Positions 1 through 9,903 of a stretch of 64,000 nucleotides of DNA are shown one piece after another. Each line of letters opens with the position of its first letter. The first letter of the stretch is position 1. The translations under genes and the position numbers were made by a program. This DNA comes from Telmatactis stephensoni (lineage: Eukaryota; Cnidaria; Anthozoa; Actiniaria; Isophelliidae), in NCBI GenBank assembly GCA_029948255.1, contig JALIZF010001669.1, forward strand, positions 496,001 to 560,000. The letters run 5' to 3'. The notes beneath the pieces are model-generated. The model did no database searches. It was given only the letters and a program-made list of their open reading frames with translations, and had not been told where the DNA came from.

Positions 1-137
1 AGTTTCATTTGGGCCTTATGGCTTCAAAATAAGATAAAAGCCTAAGTGCACTAACGGCTAAGTGTGAACTAACTGCTTACTTTGTAGAGCTACTTGCTTA
101 ATAATTTTGACATCATTGGCGAAATTTGTGATTTCTT

Positions 138-464
138 TCAGATATTTGTTGCAAGACTTCTAGTTTCACTGCCGCTTCGTCTAGCTTTCTTTGGCTTCCT
201 AGAAGTACTGAGTCCCTCAACTAAAGCATTTCTCTTTTGTGTCTCACTAAGTTTCTCAGTCGCTCTGACCCTTACATCCTCAGCACTTGAGTTATCCTCT
301 TCGACCTTCCTTTTCCTAGCTTCTTTGCCTTTTAGTTTATCCTCTTCTGCTGCTACCGATTTTTCAGATATTTCTTCCATTGCCTCATCCAGCTCAGTAT
401 CTTCAACCTCAATTCCACATGCATGGATTTTGGTGTTTCTCCTTGCTTTGTACTTTGAAAGCAT
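138..464 (-). CDS. Lys/Glu-rich hypothetical protein fragment
   Basis: An open frame of 108 residues, very rich in Lys, Glu, Arg and Ser. An acidic helix-like stretch (ELDEAMEEI) is followed by basic blocks (KARKRK-type and KPKKARRSGS). The frame is already open a few codons upstream of the first Met and is closed by TAA before that, so it is probably a downstream exon or a fragment. The composition resembles the charged C-terminal tails of DNA-binding proteins carried by cnidarian transposons, but I do not recognise the family. The opposite-strand frame is low-complexity Ser/Leu and looks like a shadow. Confidence 0.35.
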   Translation of the reverse strand: MLSKYKARRNTKIHACGIEVEDTELDEAMEEISEKSVAAEEDKLKGKEARKRKVEEDNSSAEDVRVRATEKLSETQKRNALVEGLSTSRKPKKARRSGSETRSLATNI

Positions 465-483
465 TAGCTGGAAGTGCTCTTAA

Positions 484-1307
484 ACTGAATGCTTCGAAAC
501 TTTGAATTTTGATCTTATATGGCATTTAATCTATCCACTATTTCGTCCTAGGTTTTTCCTCTGTCAACAGTAGGAGGTTTTTATCTACATTGCTCGCTGA
601 CTAAGATAAGCCCTGCACAAGACGACTTCATGATCTTCAGTCCAGTCCATGTTTGGTCTGTTGTTAGCATAAAAAAGTCAAGAAAGACATTTCAATAAAC
701 TTATATACATAAAGGACCATTAAAATATATGCAGAATATATTGGGACCTTTATTCAGAATTTTTTCAGAACATACATAAAAAAGGAAATAAATAAATTCA
801 AGGAATATATCTTCTTTGAAGAATTTTCAGATTTTTCCATCAGGCTGCTTTCCTCTCTATTTTGTATTTTCGCTAAAAAAGGTATCGAAACAAACATTTT
901 TTTGTAATTATAATTTTCAGACTCCATTTCACTTAAACATATTATTTCATTTCAAACGATGACAAATTCAAATAAAAAATTGTGAAAAATACTCATGTTC
1001 TCAAGACACCGTCAAATTTTGTCAAATGATCGCCTCGACATGAGGTGGATGACAAGGTGATTATGCAAATTAGTTTTAGCTGGGCCATTTTCACTTCCGG
1101 TAGCCATCCTGAAGGCCACTGTCCAGGTATGCTTAAGGTCAGTAGTAGCCACATTTTACTGACCAGTTGTAAACGACAATACAACTAGTACCCATTCTCC
1201 CATGGAACGCCTGCCAATATTATATGAGCCAGTTTTAACATTTATCGGTCAAGAGCCTGTTAAAAGTATAAGCTTGTAGTAAACTATATAACAGTGTAAA
1301 AGCTTGC
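484..1307. other. AT-rich stretch without a recognised gene
   Basis: No frame here has protein-like composition. The sequence is AT-rich with short A and T runs. I see nothing that can be named. Confidence 0.4.
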
Positions 1308-2228
1308 ATGTGCGAGTTAATACACAGAATAAATCTTGGCTATCGAGGGAAATCAAATATTGTTATTCAGGACTATGAGGAGCAAGTTCTTCCAGATGGA
1401 CAAAGAGTAGTCAAACGCATGAGAAATACTTTTATTATATTAGGACATCACGACTATCCAATCTCTAATCTCGAAGATGATCCAACCTCTGGTCCTGTTA
1501 CATTTCCCGCACAAATGGCGGGAAGTCAAGGTAATTTGATCCCATTGAACTTTGGCTCTTTTTCAATAATCATTTTAACAAAGGTTTCAATAGTTAGAAA
1601 AATATATTATTCACTGACAATCTCTCTTCTACCAGCCCTTTTTGAGTGGCACCAGTGGTAATATGCCTAAAGCACAAAGGAAACGAGTACGAGTGAAGAA
1701 ACCAAAATCTACAGAAACTGCTGAGGCAAAGACCGCAGAAAGGACAGAATGCCAAACTAGTCAAACAACAAGTGATCCTCGCGAACAAGTACTCATGGAT
1801 ATGAGAGCAACAGGGTATGTATATTTTCTATACTAACTATCACTGAAAAAATCCTGTGATCTTTTGTCAATATATTTGCCTACATATAAAGCTTTTTGTA
1901 TGCATGCAACAGAGAGACTATGATGACACACACTTCGTAGACCATTTGCAATCGAGTGTACTCAACCAGCTTCCACGTGGCAGACCAGCAAGAAGGAAAC
2001 TGTACATACACTACTGTACCTGGGCCCATGCTTTATTGGTAAATAAATTATGTCTTATTACTTTTAAGCAGCATATTGTCTAGGTGTTTTGAATGTTGAA
2101 AATCGTATATTTAATATTTCAATTATTACAGACACCAAATTGGACAACAGGAGGAAGAGTTCCCACCATCAGTCCTTCAATACATTCGTCATCTTGTACC
2201 GGGGGATGTAAAAGGAGATATAAGAGAA
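1308..2228 (+). pseudogene. Fragment of a multi-exon protein-coding gene, family unknown
   Basis: Four protein-like blocks in the same orientation are separated by GT...AG intervals: 1308-1530 (contains EEQVLPDGQRVVKRMRNTF), 1636-1814 (basic, then Gln/Thr-rich), 1915-2038 (contains LPRGRPARRKLYIHY) and about 2133-2228 (contains EEEFPPSVLQYIRHL). The junction 1814/1915 keeps frame if the acceptor AG is at 1913-1914. The first and last junctions are each off by one base as I read them, so the copy is decayed or my boundaries are wrong. It could be a host gene fragment or a transposon accessory gene. No catalytic motif is visible. Confidence 0.4.
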
Positions 2229-3326
2229 GTAAGCAAAAACATGTTTTTCGTAAAAGTCTAGTGCTATTTGTTAACAATCTATCTATGACATTTACACTAC
2301 AGCATGCCTTCAATGTTTCAATTGCAGAGCGATATAGTTGCCCCCACTTTAGGCCACTGCTTTCAACTCATAATTTGGGAGCTGATTACATGATACAGCA
2401 ATGAGTTTCATTCTGGTACGAGTTCATTCTAGTTTCTTTGTATGTTTTGCACCAAACTAAACTCATTGCGGTATCATGCAAAAAGAGCCTTAAGGAGGAC
2501 CGGTACAGCAAAAACATTAACATTTGTTTATGTTTCTAAAACATTATTAGTACATATCCATAAATACATAGGGTTGATATATTCAAGACAATTTTAGAGG
2601 CAGAATATTATTTTATAGAAGTATTGCTGGTTATTCATGGTGACTCATGTCCATAGTTGTAATTTTTCTCAATATATTTTTTCAAATATTTGAAAACTCT
2701 GTAATGTAAATGATCCAAAATAAAATCCTTTTGTACCATTGTTAAACTACTAGTAAACAACATGAACAAAGTAGCCAAATTTCATCACGTGCTTCAACTA
2801 TCGAAATTTCATCAATAGAGTGCAACACTGTGAACAATAATTAGTACTAATTGGTTCTTACAGAATCCTTCGTTTTCGATTCTTTATTTATTACAATTTT
2901 GTACCAAAAGTTAGTATTTGTTTCGCCAGTTTAGTACGAGCACTCTAACCTTATCACTGCCTATTAGTTAATAGCAGAAAGCAAGTTTATCATCGTTTTT
3001 TTTGTGACGTCATCATTTATCTCTTTGAACTTCGAACTTCGAAGTGCAAAGATCTCTCACTTCAAATGTTTGAAATCACTAGAAATGTGATAGTTTACTC
3101 AAAAACGTCAGCTTTAACAATTACAAGGCTGGTTTATTTTCACTGCATATCAAACAAACACTTTGCTGTGTATGTAAAAGGATTTCCATGTGCCTGTTTA
3201 GTTTGTAAAGAAGTTCACGTAAGTTATCTGAAAGGTTTACATGAAAAAAGAGTTTGTCTCATTCCAATTTATGTTGACGAAGAGAAAACCTTTTAAAAAC
3301 AGCTCCAAGTCATGTTATGGTCGTGC

Positions 3327-3613
3327 CAAAACAATATCTGACATTGAATGCAAACCTGAGGAAGTTCGTCTTCAATAAATAAGACTTTAATACAGTCTTG
3401 TGGAATGATTAGAGTAGCAGCTCCAAGTCCTGCTCTGGTCATATCAAGTCTAGCTGTGATATTGCGGTAAGTCTATGTTAACTTACTCTCCAGTTTTTAA
3501 CAATTTGCAGTGGTTTTAATTGCATATTTCAAAACAATATCTGACATTGAATACAAACCTGAGAAAGTTTGTCTTCAATAAATAAGACTTTAATACAGTC
3601 TTCTGGAATTATT
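3327..3613. repeat. Direct repeat, two copies of about 84 bp
   Basis: Positions 3327-3410 and 3530-3613 are nearly identical, both running from CAAAACAATATCTGACATTG to TACAGTCTT-TGGAAT. A shorter match (CAGCTCCAAGTC) also recurs near 3300 and 3419. The spacing of about 203 bp suggests a local duplication of noncoding sequence. Confidence 0.75.
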
Positions 3614-3718
3614 TTACAGTTTGTTGATCCTCAAAAAAAAAACAGAAGAAGAACAGCAGGAAACTGTGATTTTGGATTTTGAATGTGTTCTTCAGAGCAT
3701 ATCTGTCTTGTATCATTC

Positions 3719-4191
3719 ATAATTGAAGATCTCGATGATGAACTACAAGGTGAAGAAGTACCTGAAGCGCAATAAGAGTTATATGAAGACGAAGAGCAAA
3801 CAGCTGACTTACAAAGACTAGCTTTTTGCAGAGAGCTTCGTGGTGACTGGATCTCATCACGAAGCCAGGTATCAAGACGCATTTCTACTCTGCACTAAAG
3901 CTACACAAGCGAAAAAGACCATGAAGTTCGGGCTGAGTTTGAACCAGAAAATATAGAAGACAAAAACGCCATCAAGTTTGAAGTTTTCCTGGACAATTTG
4001 AGTTCCATTATTGGATACTGTGGGTGAAGAAGATTCCAAAATTGCACAAAACCATTACGAATGATGAGCAGCATGAAACTTACATGAAATGACTATGGGT
4101 TCCTTGCACATGTGTTAATATTGTAAAGAAGGGACGTTGGGGTAAAGATGACCCAAACAACAAATACAACAGCGATCTTCAAGGACACTAA
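3719..4191 (+). pseudogene. HIRAN-like domain protein, decayed
   Basis: One frame reads through IIEDLDDELQGEEVPEAQ, then an in-frame TAA, a Glu-rich helix and a second TAA. It continues into EFEPENIEDKNAIKFEVF and SSIIGYCG, which fits the HIRAN pattern: an acidic EPENxxDxNAI turn followed by a strand ending in IGY. After a one-base shift the frame continues as VKKIPKLHKTI and VKKGRWGKDDPNNKYNS and stops at 4189-4191. HIRAN domains bind DNA ends in helicase-associated proteins and also occur in cnidarian repeat proteins. With two stops and a shift this copy cannot encode an intact protein. The assignment rests on motif resemblance alone. Confidence 0.45.
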
Positions 4192-4250
4192 TTATCAAAT
4201 AGAGATACCATTCCAGGTAACATACATTTTGCTTGGATTGCGAAGATGGT

Positions 4251-4576
4251 GAATACCACATTCACACTATGTTTACTACATGTTGTGGATATGATGAAAA
4301 TTATTATATTCACTTCATATTTATTGTATAATGAATCCAATGTAAATGCAATGCATTTCTGAATCCAATGTAAATGCATTGCAGTGTAAATGCAATGCAT
4401 TTCTGAAAAGCCCATGAGGAAAAAATAATAAAGTTGTATTGTAATGTATCACCATTTCACTCTCATATTCGATCATGTCCGTCACGGATGGAATATGATA
4501 TTCAACATGCATTATCCTAAGCTTGTGAATACTGCATTCACACTACGTTTACTACATGTTGTGAACATGATAATTT
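4251..4576. repeat. Short direct repeats with a palindromic AATGCATT block
   Basis: A block of about 45 bp (CATTCACACTA-GTTTACTACATGTTGTG) occurs at about 4251-4295 and again at about 4527-4573. Between them, 4330-4410 holds tandem copies of AATCCAATGTAAATGCAATG and AATGCATT palindromes. I see no coding sequence. Confidence 0.6.
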
Positions 4577-4727
4577 ATGGATGGTTTGTTGTGCACATTA
4601 CAACACCAAGAAAGAGGTTTTCATCTTCATGACCATTGATGGCATCTGGACCATGCATGATCGATGGTTATTTGCAATTAAGCTCTTCCTCAAGAAATGA
4701 GAAGGAACCATTAGAGTCTCTCTCCAG

Positions 4728-4949
4728 TTATACCATGTTGTTGACTTCAATGCCACTCACATAAAATATAGCGTCCAAGGGGTCATATTCTTCTTGATCT
4801 TGATCCATGAACATTTTCAAGCGATATTGGAAACTTGACGCCCACTTTGAAAGAACCAGGGTGCTGCGCTCTCCAGAATACTTTGAAATCGTATCGTACG
4901 ACAACTGGATATTCATAGTATTTTCTCTCCCTTCAACAATTAACTTCAT
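4728..4949 (-). CDS. Short hypothetical ORF
   Basis: 73 residues containing STLVLSKWASSFQYRLKMFM followed by an acidic stretch (DQDQEEYDPLDAIF). A nearby frame upstream reads MTVTLDEDEVN and could be joined by a one-base shift. No family is recognised. Its orientation is opposite to the flanking kinase and HIRAN remnants. Confidence 0.2.
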   Translation of the reverse strand: MKLIVEGRENTMNIQLSYDTISKYSGERSTLVLSKWASSFQYRLKMFMDQDQEEYDPLDAIFYVSGIEVNNMV

Positions 4950-5168
4950 CTTCGTCCAGTGTGACAGTCATTGCAGTCAAATGTTTACGTAGCCCTTTGA
5001 CTTAATTGTCATTTCTGCGCTAAAATATTGAGTGGATTAATGTGCGCAATCAACTGGTCTTATTGCCAGTTTAAGAAACAGCAGAAAGCTTTGTCTTAAT
5101 TTGGGATCGTCAGTAGTCACACATCTTTAAAAAATACTAGTCCATTCTACCAATGCTATATCAACAAT

Positions 5169-5709
5169 TTGTTATTTAGCAGATTGACTGTTTTATTTCT
5201 GGTAATCCGAGATCACCTTGGTTGGGTTGTGTATTTCACAGGCCTTCGCACACATCTATTCACCTCTGTTGTCAGTTGCACAGTACATGTGTTCATGACA
5301 GAAAACATAGAAGAATGTGGTAACACTGTGAAATATAAAGATGTACTTATGGAAAAGACATATGCGGGAGAATATGTAACAAATGAAGAGTTTATACTCG
5401 GATGTTTTGAAAAACACATAAATAATAATGGTGAATTATGTAGTTAAGATAGACAAAGTGAAGAGAGTTTGAAATCACAGCACTTTAGTTATGAGAAGTC
5501 AAAGAAAAGATTAATGTTAGTAGACATTCAGGGGGCTGGATACAATTTCTTTGATCCGGAGATTGCCTCTGATGAACTTGTCAGTGAAGAAGGAGTTGTT
5601 AACTTCTGTACTGGAAATCTAACAATAGCAATTGACAACTTTTTTTAAGTATCATAAATGTAAAAAGTATTGTAAACTTCTAAACATTAAGTTGAGACCA
5701 ATGGATTAA
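5169..5709 (+). pseudogene. Alpha-kinase (MHCK/EF2K type) C-terminal domain, decayed
   Basis: The N-terminal part contains KDVLMEKTYAGEYV and FEKHINNNGE, resembling the alpha-kinase lobe before the catalytic loop. After a TAA at about 5445 the same frame continues through SEESLKSQHFSYEKSKKRLM, then LVDIQGAGYNFFDPEIAS and FCTGNL, which match the DIQG, DPEI and GNL landmarks of alpha-kinases. The ending HKCKKYC, matching the zinc-coordinating H/C motif, appears only if one T of the seven-T run near 5640 is skipped. The family phosphorylates Ser/Thr in helical substrates. One stop and one homopolymer frameshift make this copy non-functional as written. It lies about 1 kb downstream of the HIRAN-like remnant on the same strand. 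Confidence 0.7.
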
Positions 5710-6332
5710 GTTTTTTTCATTGTGCAATATTACCTATATTTTATAATAATCATTATTGGTTTGGTAATGTAAACAGTTAAAGTTATTGGCTTCATAGAGT
5801 GCATTTCATGTCTACAACATAAGATCAAAGTTATTGATACCAGTGTAGTTGCTCTCATGTAGTCATGCTAGCATAATTTGGACCAGAACTTTCTTAGAGC
5901 GAAGTCAAGAAAACAACATTTACCCATTAGTGTGGTAGTCACAGACAAAAAAGAGAACAATGCATTAGAGCACACTATGTTGTTGTTTTTTGTACTGCAC
6001 TCTATTTAATCAAGCAATACACTGGAGAATTCAAAAAAGGCACAACTAACTTCAACTTATTTCGCAGACAGATGAAATGATATCTTTTTCTTTCCAAAGT
6101 TATGAAATATCAAATCAAAAGTTGAAAACCCTTTGTCAATCTTAAGCCTAGTTTATTGACACTAGCGATGCGAACATAAGGATAATGTCATATGCAGGTG
6201 CATACCATGATAAGGTCGGCTAAATGTTTTGTCCTACACAAGTATAGAGAGGTTAACTGGTTGCTATTAATCTGTGCTTTCGCTGCTAGTGGGAATCAAA
6301 CTTAAAACTTAAGATAAGAACACAAACAGTTT
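5710..6332. other. AT-rich interval, no gene seen
   Basis: No protein-like frame. This is plain AT-rich sequence between the kinase remnant and the upstream end of the Ngaro-like element. Confidence 0.35.
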
Positions 6333-6640
6333 ACATTTTTATACAGTGCTTAATGGTCTTATCATAATCTTGTTTGTTCGGTAACTGTGGTATGGGGCAA
6401 CCTGGGTGGAACAGGAACAAACAACATTCCTGGCCTAGGATTAAGAATCCACGTTGTAACTAAAACAAGGTGTGTCGTATGATACCAGGCAGTTGTATCT
6501 AGCATCTACAACACGAGAGACCTCAAGGCCAAATCTTCTCTTCAGAACATTTTTAATTTCCAAGGCAAGAATACATTCTCTTGTTTACTATAAACGTGTA
6601 AGGGAAGCCTAAGCATCGTTTTTCCTATCTCTAAATAGTC

Positions 6641-7209
6641 ATGGAAGCGCCCCACGTCCTAGTTTTGGGTCATTCTTTCGTGAGAAGACTCCACGAATTC
6701 ATTCGTCGTTCCTGTGACCTCGAGGATGATTTCAAGCTCAGCTTCCCCATAATTGTTAAATGGCACGACGTGGGTGGAGAAGTACTGTTGCAAAAACCCT
6801 TATGTACGATCTACACGTAGTCCAAGAGTTTGCCCCTAATATCGTCATTCTACAACTGGGGACAAACAACCTTGCTTACCAACCAGCCGAAACGGTTGGC
6901 TCTATGTTGGAGGAGCTGGCTAGGATCCTTCACGTCCAGTATGGTGTTTCTGTGGTCTGCATCTGCCAGACTATTCTGAGAGAAAATGAGCACGTAGGAA
7001 GCTCTGAGCTGCTCACCCAATATTTACATGTGGTCCTTGAGCCTCTTGAGTTTGCTATATATTGGAGGCACAACTGGTTCTGGAACCCGGAAAAACAGTT
7101 ATTGTTACCCAACAGCGTTTATTTAAATGATTTGGGCCAGTCTAAGCTGTATCGAAGCTTGCGGGGGGCAGTTATCAAATCTCTCGAACTTTTTAGTCAA
7201 TCACGTTAA
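6641..7209 (+). pseudogene. SGNH/GDSL hydrolase of the Ngaro-like element
   Basis: Translation from the ATG at 6641 gives HVLVLGHSFVRRLHEFI, with LGHSF as block I where the nucleophilic Ser lies. After a one- or two-base shift near 6780 it continues through GGRTVAKTL and NIVILQLGTNNLAYQP (block III, GTNN). Near the C-terminus, where relatives have a DxVHLN block with the catalytic Asp and His, this copy reads NSVYLNDLGQSKLYRS, so both residues appear replaced (Asp to Asn, His to Tyr). SGNH domains are known in Ngaro-group retroelements, where their role is unclear. The frameshift and the altered His block suggest an inactive copy. Confidence 0.7.
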
Positions 7210-7555
7210 TTTATGTTGTTGCTCTTGTCATATTACCAACCAGGGTTATTTTACGTTACGTTGGCCTTTTGTCGTTCAGTCAACACATTTATGTTATCCC
7301 AAAGTACGTTAATTGTGGTGAGCTGTGCTCCCTATGTGTTATTTACCTGACTTGGCTTCTACGCATGAGTTTGCCATTTGAGTGTACAACCCATTCCAGC
7401 CGCCTTAGTTGCGTGTCAGACGAATGCCACCATCAGACCTCAGAAAGGCACACCCTAGTCAAACCAGCCCAGGTACCAGCGGTGTAATGACAGTGGACGT
7501 CGTAGCTCTCACAGCCAGCATTTCATCGGAGGTAAAATAAGCTGTTCAGTCAGCC
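7210..7555 (+). other. Intergenic spacer of the Ngaro-like element
   Basis: A spacer between the hydrolase and the gag-like ORF. Its open frames lack protein-like character. The gag-like ATG lies at 7556. Confidence 0.3.
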
Positions 7556-8138
7556 ATGGAAGCTCGTCCGGCAGCCACTAACGACGACAACACAGTGCAA
7601 AGCCAGGTGCAAACCGCTATCCTTCGGAATACAGAACGGATAACGGGAGATGACACTCATAGTAGCGAAGGTAAGAATGGTTCTATTCCGGGTGCCTCTC
7701 ATGATACTGAACCAATGACACCAATTTTCTTAAGCATAGCCATTCCCTTAGGGAGTACGGTGAGCTCAAAGCTTAAGGCTAAAATTTGGGCCAATGAATT
7801 CGTTCATTTTGGGGCCTTGTTGCAACCGGCAGCCCTACTGGAGCATTATTCGGTTGCCTTATCGCCGGCCAAGGGAGACAAACAGTCTCAAATTACAACC
7901 GACTCACAGCACCAAGAAAATTGCAAATATCAACCAGTGGGTCACTGCTTTTAATACTTCTGTAGCCATTCATTGTGAGAAGTTCTCGGGTGATACTGCA
8001 AAACTAGTGAAATGCTGCAAAATTGTTCATGGTACAGCCAACAAAGGGGGTGACTGGCATTTGTACGACAAACAATTTCGCTATTTACAACAATCAGCCC
8101 CAAGTAGCTACCCGTCACCTTTTAGGCATTGTTCCTAA
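7556..8138 (+). pseudogene. Gag-like protein of the Ngaro-like element
   Basis: The first frame (from 7556) has a Gln/Thr-rich N-terminus followed by AKIWANEFVHFGALLQP. After a one-base shift near 7900 a second frame carries KIANINQWVTAFNTSVAIHC and GDWHLYDKQFRYLQQSAP, which is the conserved core I associate with the ORF preceding RT in cnidarian DIRS/Ngaro elements. The following zinc-knuckle region seems deleted, because within about 30 bp the sequence passes directly to the RT start (LLGIVPKNCPNE). The product would be an RNA-binding structural protein. This copy is broken. Confidence 0.6.
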
Positions 8139-8155
8139 AAATTGTCCCAATGAAT
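8120..8155 (+). pseudogene. Reverse transcriptase start, cut by the ISL2EU insertion
   Basis: CTTTTAGGCATTGTTCC... encodes LLGIVPKNCPNE, which continues as RLIHHLSYP only after position 18128, on the far side of the 10-kb insertion. The other partial RT copy near 19960 shows the two halves joined (PKKCPDELRLIHHLSYP), which confirms the break. Confidence 0.75.
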
Positions 8156-8247
8156 GGCCTTTTACCAGGTCACGCGCGACATTACGTCATGCCTTTCCCT
8201 GATTGGTCAACAGCTTTTGGTAGGCAAAACATTGCAAGCCCGCAAAT
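8156..8247 (+). repeat. Left TIR of the ISL2EU-like element
   Basis: Begins GGCCTTTTACCAGGTC and includes ATTACGTCATGCCTT and GATTGGTCAACAGCTTTTGG, all mirrored at the right end. Confidence 0.8.
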
Positions 8248-8367
8248 TTCGACAATAGAAGTATAGTACGTTCGGCTTGTGTTTTTTCTCGTGTTTTTAT
8301 GCTTATAAATATTTAATAACGAAACATTTCAGTGTAAAATCCCAACTTTTAGAGATAGAAGATTGAT

Positions 8368-9903
8368 ATGGCGAGCAAAAACCCAGTTAATCAGAATGAC
8401 CAAGCTCCTTTCAAAGGCATAAAGGAAGCGATTAAGGACTCTTGTGTTGTGGGGACGCTTCGTGAATTCTCAATGGCCCAAGTTGTGAGCTACTTTATTG
8501 AAGCAGTCGCCTCAGACAGCAAAAGGACAAAGGATTTTAAGTCTCTGAGACAGTCTTCCTTCCAGATGTTCAAAGACGGGCATATCAGAAACTTGAAGTA
8601 AAAATGGGATACAACACTCTCCTGATACAGGGTGATTGTCTACCTGAGATGAGGAAAGACCGAGTCTACAAGCTATTGATGAGACTGAACAAAACAACAG
8701 CGGATATCCAGTTTGCTAAATGTGGTTGTGTTGCTGGAAAAGGCCCCAAAGCAAGCTGTAAACATGTGGCTGCGGTTTGCTATGCTCTGGAGGACTTCAG
8801 TAAAGCATTTTTGTCGGGTGATGAAGTTTCGTGCACGGACAAGTTGATGAGTTGGAATCAGCCGAGGAAAAGACGACTTCCCCCGCAACTCCTAAGTGCC
8901 TGGATTTTTAGTGTCGAATCCTTTGGTAAAAGAAAAGAAAGAGAGAATTTATAGGGAGAAATCAGAAGACATTTGTGGGCCAAATAAGTAAAATGATGTA
9001 AATGCAGTGAAAAGATTCCAGGAAAGGCTCGATGCATTTCAAAAAAAAATCCTAAACTAAGATGGGATTTACAGCAGTACTAAATAAACAACATGCAATA
9101 TCCCGTTGTAATGCATCTATGGAATCTCTACCCATGGATATAGATTCTGAAGATGAAAGTGAAAATGCAGATAGTTTTATCCAAAAGTTGTGTTGGTTAA
9201 AGAAAGAAATAACTAACTTAACTCAAGAAAAGAGAATGGAGCTCTTCACAAATACATTTGAACAAAGTAATAGTCAACTGTGGTTCCAGGAAAGAAAGAC
9301 TAGGATCACTGGTTCAATTTGTGGTAAGATTTTTAAACAGAAATATTTCTTGTTTATCCAGCATCAATTATCAAATCAGTGCTTGAAAAGAAATCATTTG
9401 AAACTGCATGCACACTTATGGAAAACATCAAGAGTCTCTGATTCTAACCAGATATTTACTGCACCAGAAGTCACAGGAACATGCTGATATTTTCTATAGA
9501 AAGTGCTGGATTTCTGGTAGATAAAGAACTAGGCTGGCTTGGGGCTTCCCCAGATGCAAGTGTAGATGATGGGACTGATGGAAAAGGATGTGCTGAAGTC
9601 AAAGCTGCTGTCAGTATGTGGAATGTTTCTCTCAGGGAAGCAGCATCAAAAAGTGGCTTTTGTCTACATGCCAATGAAGCGGTCAACTAGAGTTAAAACA
9701 AAAACCATGTATACTATCATCAGTGTCAGTTACAATTATATGTTGGAAGGGACATCTTCCAGTGGTGGACTTTATTGTAGCAACTGCAAATGATATATTT
9801 ATTCAGAGGTTAACTTTAGATAGAGATTGGGTAGAAACAAGTATTCCTGAACTTGAGGCTTTTTATGACAGTTTTATCCTTCCAAATCTCTCAAAGCATT
9901 AAA
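8368..9903 (+). pseudogene. SWIM zinc finger plus YqaJ-type exonuclease protein
   Basis: The ATG at 8368 opens a frame with a hydrophilic N-terminus (MASKNPVNQNDQ). It is interrupted by TAA at 8599, and a neighbouring frame (8604-8951) carries CGCVAGKGPKASCKHVAA, a SWIM-type CxC...CxH zinc motif. A third frame (9062 onward) has LWFQERKTRITGSICGKI, the start of the YqaJ/lambda-exonuclease fold. Then GFLVDKELGWLGASPDAS, followed by CAEVKA, matches the D...ExK nuclease core, and EAFYDSFILPNLSKH is the C-terminal helix. YqaJ proteins are end-processing nucleases, and in ISL2EU elements one accompanies the transposase. At least three frameshifts make this copy a relic. Confidence 0.7.

Noticed and set aside
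94..483. 129-residue Ser/Leu-rich ORF on the plus strand
   Set aside because: Antisense shadow of the charged minus-strand frame. Its composition is only low-complexity Ser, Leu and Phe.
8156..8158. A 3-bp TGA/TTA duplication for the ISL2EU-like element
   Set aside because: It would need ATGGCC ends and leaves the RT five bases short. The AT duplication with GGCC ends restores the frame and matches the uninterrupted copy near 19960.
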